Shown here piece after piece: positions 1 through 7,050 of a stretch of 7,234 bases of DNA; within the stretch, counting starts at the first letter, position 1, and each line of letters begins with the position of its first letter. A program made the position numbers and the translations under genes. The notes beneath the pieces are model-generated. The model made no database searches. It was given only the letters and a program-made list of their open reading frames with translations, and had not been told where the DNA came from. The DNA comes from an uncultured Holophagales bacterium (lineage in GTDB: Bacteria; Acidobacteriota; Thermoanaerobaculia; UBA5066): positions 1 to 7,234 of the forward strand of contig CALMDF010000323.1 in the NCBI GenBank assembly GCA_937864895.1. Direction: 5' to 3'.

Positions 1-17
1 TGACGGGGCGGGGCCAC
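1..17 (-). other. Possible first codons of the next minus-strand gene (edge)
   Basis: A GTG lies on the minus strand at 15-17, nine bases after the arsS stop codon, and stays open for the five codons left before the window edge. The purine-rich stretch across the arsS end (GAGGGGTGAGGG read on the minus strand) could serve as a ribosome binding site. With so few codons, no product can be named. It is listed because the tight spacing would fit a further operon member beyond the edge, but it may equally be chance. Confidence 0.2.
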
Positions 18-25
18 TCGCGCCC

Positions 26-1168
<1,143 letters not shown>

Positions 1169-1179
1169 CCCGCGTGACG

Positions 1180-1512
1180 TTACATCGACGCCTTGTGGAC
1201 GTGCTCGAGCATCTGGACTCCGTGGACGAGAGAGGCCCCGCCCCGGATCGCCACCCCGACGTGGAGCGCCTCGGTCATCTGCTCGAGGTCCGAGCCGTGC
1301 TTGAGGCACTCCTGGCTGTAGGCATCGATGCAGTAGGGGCACTGGACGACGTGGGCCACGGCGAGGGCGATGAGCGCCTTCTCCCGCGCCGACAGGGCGC
1401 CGTCGGCGAAGACGGCGCCGTAGTAGTCGAAGAACTTCTTCGCGAGCGCGTCGTTTCCCTCGCCGATCGAGGCGAACTTCTGCAGGTGCTCGGGCTTGTA
1501 GTAGGTCTCCAC
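1180..1512 (-). CDS. Arsenosugar-associated AhpD-like (peroxidase-like) protein
   Basis: This small 110-residue protein has the carboxymuconolactone decarboxylase/AhpD fold signature EKALIALAVAHVVQCPYC (44-61) with a CxxC pair at C58 and C61. The segment CPYCIDAYSQECLKHG and the short length match the peroxidase-like family found next to ArsS in arsenosugar clusters, so its neighbour supports the call. Its exact reaction is not established; a thiol redox role is the usual inference. The classical AhpD proton-relay His, four residues after the second Cys, is Tyr65 here, which may be normal for this subfamily. Translation starts at a GTG (1510-1512) preceded by a good GGAGGAGA ribosome binding site. 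It lies 24 bp after the GT2 gene and 11 bp before arsS, so it is very likely co-transcribed with both. Confidence 0.88.
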   Translation of the reverse strand: METYYKPEHLQKFASIGEGNDALAKKFFDYYGAVFADGALSAREKALIALAVAHVVQCPYCIDAYSQECLKHGSDLEQMTEALHVGVAIRGGASLVHGVQMLEHVHKASM

Positions 1513-1536
1513 GGTCGGCTCTCCTCCGCGGCGATT

Positions 1537-2280
1537 CTAGAGCGGCGGCTCCTCGTGGACGCCTCGCGTCGACCCGGCAGGTCGAGCGTGCGCGAACGCC
1601 TGTCTCGCGACGACCCAGAGAATCCGGCTTCCCGCCCCGACGACGCCGCGGAGAGTGCCCGAGATCTTGGAGGTGCCGATCCGCTTGCGGTACGAAACCG
1701 CGACCTCGCCGACGGGGAGGCGTGCACGAAGGGCCTTCGCCTGCATCTCCACCGTCCAGCCGTAGCCGGTCTCCGACATGCACAGCGCATCGAGGGCTTC
1801 GCGCCTCACCGCGCGAAACGGCCCGAGGTCCGTGAAGGACGCCCCCCACCGGAGGCGAAGGAGGAAGCAGGCGAGCGCGTTGCCCGACCGCTGGACCGGG
1901 GTCAGCGCGCCCCGCTCGGCGCGGCCGCGGAAGCGGACGCGGGAGCCGACGACGAGCTCCGCCGTGCCGTCGAGGATGGGGTCGACGAGAAGCGCCGTCT
2001 CGGAGAGGTCGTCGCTCGCGTCGCCGTCGGAGAAGACGATCACGTCGCAGTCGCGGGTCTCGTCGAGGCCGGCGAGGCAGGCGTACCCGTAGCCCCGCCG
2101 GTCCGCGACGACCACGAGAGCGCCCGCGGCACGCGCCTCAACGGCGGTCCGGTCGCGGGAGCCGTTGTCGGCGACGACGATCCGGTCGACCCAGGGGGGA
2201 GCGGAGCGGACGACCCGGCCGATGGCCTGCTCTTCGTCGAGAGCCGGAATCACGAGCCCGATGCTCAGCCCGCCTCTCAC
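1537..2280 (-). CDS. Family 2 glycosyltransferase, DPM1-like (polyprenyl-phosphate sugar transferase type)
   Basis: This 247-residue soluble GT-A enzyme has the N-terminal nucleotide-binding strand IGLVIPALDEE (7-17), VVADNGSRDRT (35-45), and the metal/nucleotide-sugar motif SDGDASDD with D85 and D87. Further motifs are GSR (112-114), QRSGNALA (130-137), TDLGPFRAVRR (150-160), GWTVEMQ (174-180) and GTSKISGT (202-209). This set belongs to GT2 enzymes related to dolichyl/polyprenyl-phosphate mannosyl- or glucosyltransferases, which move sugar from a nucleotide donor to a membrane lipid phosphate. The specific sugar cannot be read from sequence. There is no C-terminal membrane domain, so it is probably peripheral at the inner membrane. 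The start is a GTG at 2278-2280 that shares GTGA with the stop of the upstream GT-C gene and has no strong ribosome binding site, pointing to translational coupling. It is not obviously one of the two GT families I recall from arsenosugar loci. Confidence 0.88.
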   Translation of the reverse strand: MRGGLSIGLVIPALDEEQAIGRVVRSAPPWVDRIVVADNGSRDRTAVEARAAGALVVVADRRGYGYACLAGLDETRDCDVIVFSDGDASDDLSETALLVDPILDGTAELVVGSRVRFRGRAERGALTPVQRSGNALACFLLRLRWGASFTDLGPFRAVRREALDALCMSETGYGWTVEMQAKALRARLPVGEVAVSYRKRIGTSKISGTLRGVVGAGSRILWVVARQAFAHARPAGSTRGVHEEPPL

Positions 2281-3701
2281 GACTCGACGGTGCCGTTCGA
2301 GGAAAGAGCCCGTCGCCGCAACCGTTGCAGGGCGATCCACGCGAGCGCCGTCCAGACCGGCAACCACTGGAGCGGGACGACGAGACGGTCGAAGAGGGCG
2401 GCGTGGCCCGCGTACTCGAAGGCGAAGGAGAGGTCGTAGAGCGGGAGAGTCGCCGTCAGGACGAGGAGGACGCCGGGGGCGAGGGTGAGAAAGGGGAGGA
2501 GCCAGGCGAAGTACCAGGGAAAGGCCGTGGGACCGAGGAGGAGGAGCGCCGCGGGAACGACCGAGGCGCGACGAACGAGCGCGACGGGACTCGACGAAGC
2601 GGTCCTCGCGAGGACAAAGGCGATCCCGGCGAAGGCGGCCGCGAGGGCGACGCGCACGCCCGCCGGGCCGAGGAGCGGCGCCAGGAGCGCGGAGAGGACG
2701 GGGAAGAACGCGCCGTTCATCGCCCAGCCGCCCGCGTAGGCGATGACGCCCGCGGACGGCCCCGTGGCGTGGACCGCCATCGGGAAGAGGAGGGTCGCCG
2801 TCAGGGCGGCGTAGAGCGTCGCGGCCGCCGCGCTCTTTCTCGACGGCTTCAGGCCCGGCACGAGGAGGACCGGCGCGAGAAGAACGGGCCAGAGCTTCAC
2901 GCCCGTGGCCAGAGCGAGGAAGACGGCCGCGCCGAATGTCCGGCCGCGCAGCCGCAGGAGGAACGCGGCGAGGAGGAACGGGACGAGGAGGATGTCCATG
3001 TGCGCGGCGTTGAGGGTCTCCCGGACGAAGAGCGGGTTCCACCAGTAGACGAGGACGAGGGCGGGGGACAGAGCCAGCTCCTCCAGAAGGAGGACCAGGA
3101 GGAGGGCGGACGCGAGGTCGAAGAGGAGAAGGACTCCGCGCAGCGCCGGGAGGCTGAAGGGCTGGAGGCGGTGCGCGAGGAGAAACGCCGCCTGGGGGAC
3201 GGGCGGGTAGATCGTCGTCAGCGTCGAGTGATTGACCCGGCCGAGGACGCCGCCCGAGTCGAGCGACTCGACGAGGAGAGACCGCGGGACGGCGACGGAC
3301 CCGTCGAGGACGGCCGAGGGCGGGAAGGCGTACGGGCTCAGGCCCGAGGCAGTGACGGCGCCGTCCCAGAGATACCGGTTGAAGTCGTCCTCGAGCACGG
3401 GTGAAGAGGGGAGCGCGATGGCCCTGAGGACGAGCCCGGTTCCGAGGAGGAGCGCCGTTCGAGGGGGCGGTCTCCGCCCGGTCGCCACCAGCCGGACGGC
3501 CAGGAGGTAGACGGCTCCGGCCGCCACCTGGAGCGAAACGAAGAGGACGATCGGAGCGGGGCCCGGCGTACCCGGTCCGGCCAGGAGCGGCGCAACGAGA
3601 ATGAGTGCCAGGCCCTGGAGGACGACGAGTGACGCCGCGAGGCCAGGAAGCGGCCCCGTTCCGGCCGGGCCATCCCGCGAGGGTCGATCCGGGGTGGTCA
3701 G
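2277..3701 (-). CDS. Polytopic GT-C glycosyltransferase, DUF2029/GT87-like
   Basis: This protein of about 474 residues is an integral membrane protein with roughly ten or more hydrophobic segments. After two N-terminal membrane helices (about 21-41 and 51-73), the first large outside loop carries LEDDFNRYLWDG (103-114) with the E104-D105-D106 acidic motif expected of GT-C enzymes. Then follow GLSPYAFPP (120-128), NHSTLTTIYPPVPQ (157-170), YWWNPLFVRE (219-228) and HMD (234-236). Such enzymes use polyprenyl-phosphate sugars as donors on the outer face of the cytoplasmic membrane. The GT2 gene right after it is a natural source of that donor. No ATG, GTG or TTG is available near the 5' end: the first in-frame GTG would be codon 59 and would remove the first membrane helix and much of the second. 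I chose the CTG at 3699-3701, which overlaps the tlpA-like stop as CTGA and has GGGAG nine bases upstream. The start remains uncertain; the family call is firm. Confidence 0.82.
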   Translation of the reverse strand: MTTPDRPSRDGPAGTGPLPGLAASLVVLQGLALILVAPLLAGPGTPGPAPIVLFVSLQVAAGAVYLLAVRLVATGRRPPPRTALLLGTGLVLRAIALPSSPVLEDDFNRYLWDGAVTASGLSPYAFPPSAVLDGSVAVPRSLLVESLDSGGVLGRVNHSTLTTIYPPVPQAAFLLAHRLQPFSLPALRGVLLLFDLASALLLVLLLEELALSPALVLVYWWNPLFVRETLNAAHMDILLVPFLLAAFLLRLRGRTFGAAVFLALATGVKLWPVLLAPVLLVPGLKPSRKSAAAATLYAALTATLLFPMAVHATGPSAGVIAYAGGWAMNGAFFPVLSALLAPLLGPAGVRVALAAAFAGIAFVLARTASSSPVALVRRASVVPAALLLLGPTAFPWYFAWLLPFLTLAPGVLLVLTATLPLYDLSFAFEYAGHAALFDRLVVPLQWLPVWTALAWIALQRLRRRALSSNGTVES

Positions 3702-4255
3702 CGCGAGCCGCTCCCACGCCGGGTACCCGGAGGCGGCTCGCTGCTCGGGATCGGCTTCCCCGCGAGGAGCGCCTCGATCGCCTCGGGATCCACGGCATGG
3801 GTGCGGGAAACGATCTCTCCTCCTGCGTTCAGCAGCAGGACGGTTGGCGTACCCGAGACCCGGTAGGCCGAAAGGGCCTCCTGTTCGGTGTCGAAGAGGA
3901 CCAGGTAGGGGAGGGCGTTCTCCTTCACGTAGCCGCGTACCGCCTCGAGCGTTTCCCGGATTCCGGCGTTCACGGTGACTAACTGGAGAGCGGTCCCCCG
4001 GAATCGTTCGTGGGCCGCCTTGTACGACGGGACCTGCTGCCGGCAGGACGGGCACCACGACGCCCAGAAGATCAGCATCGACGGTTTTCCCGCGACAAGC
4101 TCGGCGAGCTGCGTGTTCTTCCCGTCGAGGGTCTGAACGGTCGCAAGGGGCGCCTTCGTGGCAGGAAGAGACTTGCCCTGTGCCGCCGCGCCGCGGGCCG
4201 GGGCGGCGACGAGGGCGGCGGCGAGAAGAGCCGTGGCGAGGCGGGTGCGTGTCAT
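3698..4255 (-). CDS. TlpA-like exported thiol:disulfide oxidoreductase (thioredoxin fold)
   Basis: This 185-residue protein has an N-terminal signal peptide: MTRTR, a hydrophobic run to about residue 18, and a probable cleavage near ARGAAAQ. A thioredoxin-like domain follows. The active site is W67-C68-P69-S70-C71 within MLIFWASWCPSCRQQVP, and the cis-proline loop is SGTPTV (P137). This is the TlpA/ResA arrangement, acting outside the cytoplasmic membrane as a thiol reductant or oxidoreductase for partners such as cytochrome c or metal-site proteins. The C-terminus ends in a Pro/Gly/Arg-rich tail (171-185) outside the fold, which overlaps the start of the next gene. The start ATG at 4253-4255 has AGGAGA four bases upstream, and the gene follows the DUF3179 gene by 10 bp. 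The DUF3179 protein, also exported and with Cys pairs, is the obvious candidate partner, but this is inferred from position only. Confidence 0.9.
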   Translation of the reverse strand: MTRTRLATALLAAALVAAPARGAAAQGKSLPATKAPLATVQTLDGKNTQLAELVAGKPSMLIFWASWCPSCRQQVPSYKAAHERFRGTALQLVTVNAGIRETLEAVRGYVKENALPYLVLFDTEQEALSAYRVSGTPTVLLLNAGGEIVSRTHAVDPEAIEALLAGKPIPSSEPPPGTRRGSGSR

Positions 4256-4265
4256 TCGTTCTCCT

Positions 4266-5255
4266 TCAATCGGCGGTCGGGGCCGGCGTCTTCTTTTCGA
4301 GGTCCACGACCCGCGTGTCCGGGTGGAACGTGTACCAGGCGAACCAGAACATCCGGTGCGCGACGACCTCCCGGCCGTCGCTCGCGCGCACCGCGCGAAC
4401 GGTGCCGTCCGCGAGGCGCGAGACCTCGAGGCGCACGCCTCCGGCGTCGACGGCGACGGAGCCCCCGTCGCCCAGGCGGCGATCCGTCACCGCGACGGAG
4501 CCCTTCTCGAGCTCGATGCCCCAGACGACCTCCTTGCCGGGAAGCGCCCGCGAGGTCCGGGTGACGGGGAAGAGGATCTTCTGGGACGTGGCGTAGTCGC
4601 CGTAGGCATTACGGGACGGACGAGCATCTCCGGTGACGAGGACCGTCGTGCCGGGGTGGGCGGCGCGCCAGCGGGCCCACGTGGTGACGGCGACGGAGAT
4701 GGACTCGAGACGCTTGCCCCGCGAAGGTCCCACGAACGCCGTGCCCGTCACCTGCTGCCAGAGGCTCCGCGTGCGGCGGTCGTAGAAGACGAGGTCGCTC
4801 TCCCGGAGGAGCCCCGAGACGCCCAGCTCCACGGGCGTGCCGTCGAGGACCCGGCGGAAGGCGATGCCGGAGCCGCAGAGCGGACACCAGGTGACCGCGA
4901 CCGGCTCGCCCGCGATCACGTCGTTCACGATCTCGTGCCGGTCGAGGACCCAGACGGGGTAGGCGCGCGCCGTTCCCCCGCGCACGAGGCCCAGGACGAG
5001 GTCCTCGTCGTGGAGCTCGGGCTTCTCCCCGGGAGCCGTGAAGCGGGGCGCGTCGATGGATGGGATGCAGTCCCGGCGGGGGCACCCTTGGGTGAGCTCG
5101 GACAACGGGACGTCCGAGGACGACTTCTCCGTGTAGCCGAAGTCCTCCCTCAGGATGTCGTGCGGCCAGCGGCGCGCGGCGGCCTCGGCCGGGCCGGTCG
5201 CGAGCGCGACGGCGAACGTCGCAGCCAGAAGTCGTAGCAGGCGGCTCGATCTCAT
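4266..5255 (-). CDS. DUF3179 domain-containing exported protein
   Basis: This 329-residue protein begins with a signal peptide (MRSSRLLRLL, hydrophobic to about residue 20, likely cleavage after AEA at 25) and is then almost entirely a DUF3179 domain. Recognisable family segments are RRDCIPSIDAPRF (60-72), ARAYPVWVLDRHEIVNDVIAGEPVAVTWCPLCGSG (96-130), GVSGLLRESDLVFYDRRTRSLWQQ and a C-terminal FWFAWYTFHPDTR. The biochemical function of DUF3179 is unknown. C58, C63, C124 and C127, together with H107, could form a metal site or disulfides, but this is not demonstrated. The ATG at 5253-5255 is preceded by GGGAGGTGAGG, a strong ribosome binding site; a GTG two codons upstream is possible but sits inside that site. 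It is the first gene of the six-gene minus-strand block, 10 bp before the TlpA-like gene. Confidence 0.88.
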   Translation of the reverse strand: MRSSRLLRLLAATFAVALATGPAEAAARRWPHDILREDFGYTEKSSSDVPLSELTQGCPRRDCIPSIDAPRFTAPGEKPELHDEDLVLGLVRGGTARAYPVWVLDRHEIVNDVIAGEPVAVTWCPLCGSGIAFRRVLDGTPVELGVSGLLRESDLVFYDRRTRSLWQQVTGTAFVGPSRGKRLESISVAVTTWARWRAAHPGTTVLVTGDARPSRNAYGDYATSQKILFPVTRTSRALPGKEVVWGIELEKGSVAVTDRRLGDGGSVAVDAGGVRLEVSRLADGTVRAVRASDGREVVAHRMFWFAWYTFHPDTRVVDLEKKTPAPTAD

Positions 5256-5389
5256 CCTCACCTCCCGGGGCGTACCTTCGATGCCGGAGGGTCCCGGCCG
5301 GTTTCGGCGGCGCGCCGGACGGGGGCGGCCGCCGGGGCCGCGAAACGGCGGCGACCGCGCCGGCATCCGAGAAGGCAAGGAGAACCCAC
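5256..5389. promoter_or_regulatory. Divergent intergenic region between two transcription units
   Basis: These 134 bp must hold the promoters of the minus-strand six-gene block and probably of the plus-strand peroxidase-related gene. I see ribosome binding sites at both ends but no convincing -35/-10 pair on either strand; the region is extremely GC-rich. The inverted pair GATGCCGG (5280-5287) and CCGGCATC (5360-5367), separated by 72 bp, is perfect over 8 bp. It could be a split operator or chance. Confidence 0.5.
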
Positions 5390-5938
5390 GTGTCCGAACG
5401 CATCCCCCTCCTCGATCCCACGAACGCACCTTCCCCCGTCAGCGAGACCTTTGCCGCCGTGAAGGCGAAGATCGGCATGGTGCCGAACCTCTACCGCGTG
5501 ATGGGCCAGTCCCCGGCGGCCCTGAACGCCTACCTCGCGATGGGCGCCGCGCTCGAGACCGCGAGCCTCGAGCTTCCTCTTCGCGAGAAGCTCGCCCTCG
5601 CCATCTCGCAGCAGAACGGCTGCGCCTACTGCCTTTCCGCCCACTCGGTCATCGCGAAGATGGCGGGGGTCCCGCCCGAGGCGATCCGCGACGCGCGCGC
5701 GGGCCTGGCGACGGCCGGCCGGGAGGCCGCGGCGGTGGCGCTGGCAAAGAGTCTCGTCGAGAAGCGAGGCTGGATCGACGACGCCGAGCTCGCCGGCTAT
5801 CGCGCCCAGGGCCTGACCGACGGCGAGATCGTCGAGGTGCTGGCCGTCGTCGCGCAGACGACGTTCTCGAACTACACGAACCACCTCGCGCACACGCCGA
5901 TCGACTTCCCCCTCGCCGAGGGCCTCCCGCAGAAGTGA
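5390..5938 (+). CDS. Peroxidase-related carboxymuconolactone decarboxylase (AhpD-like) family protein
   Basis: This 182-residue protein belongs to the AhpD/CMD superfamily, peroxidase-related branch. The N-terminal IGMVPNLYRVMGQSPAALNAYL (28-49) and the C-terminal FSNYTNHLAHTPIDFP (159-174) are typical of that branch. The redox core LREKLALAISQQNGCAYCLSAHS has E66, C78, C81 and H85, the complete E/CxxC/H set associated with AhpD-type alkylhydroperoxidase activity. The natural substrate is unknown; members are often annotated as alkylhydroperoxidases. There is no signal peptide, so it is cytoplasmic. The start is a GTG at 5390-5392 with AAGGAGA six bases upstream. It is divergent from the DUF3179-to-arsS block and followed at once by a strong hairpin, so it is probably a single-gene unit. 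It is a distant relative of the protein at 1180-1512 and differs in length, in both termini and in retaining the catalytic His. Confidence 0.9.
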   Translation: MSERIPLLDPTNAPSPVSETFAAVKAKIGMVPNLYRVMGQSPAALNAYLAMGAALETASLELPLREKLALAISQQNGCAYCLSAHSVIAKMAGVPPEAIRDARAGLATAGREAAAVALAKSLVEKRGWIDDAELAGYRAQGLTDGEIVEVLAVVAQTTFSNYTNHLAHTPIDFPLAEGLPQK

Positions 5939-5944
5939 GGAAGA

Positions 5945-5981
5945 AGCGGGCCAGCCGGTCCCGCGACGCGGCTGGCCCGCT
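5945..5981 (+). terminator. Hairpin terminator candidate after the peroxidase-related gene
   Basis: A perfect 13-bp stem (5945-5957 paired with 5969-5981) with an 11-base loop starts six bases after the stop codon. The stem is AGCGGGCCAGCCG against CGGCTGGCCCGCT. There is no clear run of T after it (TCGTCTCC), so it may be an inefficient intrinsic terminator, a 3' end stabiliser, or part of a longer termination region with the weaker 6-bp hairpin at 6002-6025. Confidence 0.65.
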
Positions 5982-6030
5982 CGTCTCCGAATCGTGGCTT
6001 CGCCCGGGAGCCACTTCGTCCGGGCACCGA

Positions 6031-6059
6031 TTGACACGTACGGGCCTTCACCCGACGAT
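6031..6059 (+). promoter_or_regulatory. Candidate sigma70-type promoter for the sterol desaturase-family gene
   Basis: A perfect TTGACA (6031-6036) is followed by a 17-bp spacer and GACGAT (6054-6059), which matches TATAAT at three positions including the final AT. It lies about 100 bp upstream of the predicted start at 6163 and downstream of the hairpin of the previous gene, which is where a promoter is needed. The weak -10 box keeps confidence moderate. Confidence 0.45.
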
Positions 6060-6162
6060 CGGATTGATGACGCGGAGTCTCGAGCGGGCGGCCCGCGGTG
6101 AGAGCGTCGCGATTTCGACAGCCCGGGAGGCCGGCGGCTTCTGACCGGCCGGAGGGGTGGAC

Positions 6163-7029
6163 GTGCTCGAGAGGTCCTCTTTCGTCGTCGCTGGCCTCGC
6201 GGCCGTCGGCGTGGCTCTCTTCCTCCTGGAGCGCTTCGTGCCGCTCCGCGCTGCGAAGAGCCGGCTCGTCGGCCGGCTCCTGGTCAACCTGGTGTTCTCG
6301 GCGCTGGCCCTCGCGGCCGTCGCACTCTTCGTGCGCCCGGCGGTGGAGGCCTCCTTTGCCCGCCTCGCCGAAGGCCCTTTCGGGCTGACGCGCTGGATTC
6401 CTCTTCCGGCGCCCGCGCAGGGGGTCCTCGGGTTCCTGCTGATGGACCTCTCCTTCTACTACTGGCACGTCCTCAATCACCGGGTGCCGCTCTTCTGGCG
6501 CTTCCACAACGTCCACCACCTGGACCCGGACCTGGACGTCTCGACTGCGCTGAGGTTCCACTTCGGGGAGCTTGCCTTCTCGGCCGCGTTCCGTATCGCG
6601 CAGATCCTCGTGATCGGAGTCTCCCCGTGGGCCTATGCGGCCTACGAGATCGTCTTCCAGGCCAACACGCTCTTCCAGCACGGCAACGTGCGGCTGCCGA
6701 TCCGCGTCGAGCGGGCGCTCAACAGGCTTCTCGTGACGCCGCGGATGCACGGGATTCATCACTCCCGGGTCCGCCGGGAGACGAACTCGAACTACGGCGT
6801 GGTCTTCCCGTGGTGGGATCGCCTGCACCGGACCCTCGGGCTCGACGTCCCGCAGGCGGACGTCACCATCGGCGTGCCGGGCTACTCGGAGCCCGAGGAC
6901 AACGGCCTGTGGAACGCCCTCTGCCATCCGTTCCGCGGGCAGCGGGACTACTGGAGCCTGCCCGACGGAAACGTCGTCGAGCGCGAAGCCTCGTGCCGGA
7001 CCGGCGAGCCTCACCGGCTCGCGGAATGA
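6163..7029 (+). CDS. Sterol desaturase / fatty acid hydroxylase-family membrane protein
   Basis: This 288-residue integral membrane protein is a di-iron, His-box oxygenase of the sterol desaturase/fatty acid hydroxylase superfamily. Counting from the GTG at 6163, the histidine clusters are H102-x3-H106 (HVLNH), H115-x2-H118-H119 (HNVHH), H173 (QHGN) and H196-x2-H199-H200 (HGIHH), the full set for two iron ions. Hydrophobic segments lie at about 7-25, 39-58, 87-101 and 138-166. Members use O2 to hydroxylate or desaturate lipids, sterols, carotenoids or related substrates; the substrate here cannot be read from sequence. A GTG at 6157 is in frame, but GGAGG (6151-6155) would then be almost touching it. 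The GTG at 6163 has that site seven bases upstream and is preferred. A 6-bp stem (6129-6134 with 6145-6150) abuts the ribosome binding site. The next gene is convergent, so this looks monocistronic. Confidence 0.9.
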   Translation: MLERSSFVVAGLAAVGVALFLLERFVPLRAAKSRLVGRLLVNLVFSALALAAVALFVRPAVEASFARLAEGPFGLTRWIPLPAPAQGVLGFLLMDLSFYYWHVLNHRVPLFWRFHNVHHLDPDLDVSTALRFHFGELAFSAAFRIAQILVIGVSPWAYAAYEIVFQANTLFQHGNVRLPIRVERALNRLLVTPRMHGIHHSRVRRETNSNYGVVFPWWDRLHRTLGLDVPQADVTIGVPGYSEPEDNGLWNALCHPFRGQRDYWSLPDGNVVEREASCRTGEPHRLAE

Positions 7030-7050
7030 CCCCCCGCCACGGCGGAGGTC
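7028..7050. terminator. Short hairpin between convergent genes
   Basis: The 19 bases between the two convergent stop codons form an imperfect hairpin: GACC (7028-7031) pairs with GGTC (7047-7050), and CCGC (7034-7037) pairs with GCGG (7042-7045), with a small internal loop between the two stems. It overlaps both stop codons and could act as a two-way terminator. There is no T-run on either strand, so this is tentative. Confidence 0.3.

Noticed and set aside
1169..1849. Upstream extension of the arsS frame to an ATG at 1849
   Set aside because: It would run over the AhpD-like gene and part of the GT2 gene with no family-like sequence; the ATG at 1168 gives a normal operon junction.
3060..3135. 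Purine-rich GGAGGA-type repeats on the plus strand
   Set aside because: They are explained by Leu/Glu-rich codons (CTC, CTG, GAG) in a membrane helix of the GT-C protein and show no regular period.
2281..3798. Long upstream extension of the GT2 frame
   Set aside because: It covers the GT-C gene in another frame, is Pro/Arg-rich and has no domain; GT2 similarity begins right after the GTG at 2278-2280.
6002..6025. Six-base-pair hairpin GCCCGG/CCGGGC with a 12-base loop
   Set aside because: Short stem and large loop in GC-rich DNA; at most an accessory part of the stronger hairpin at 5945-5981.
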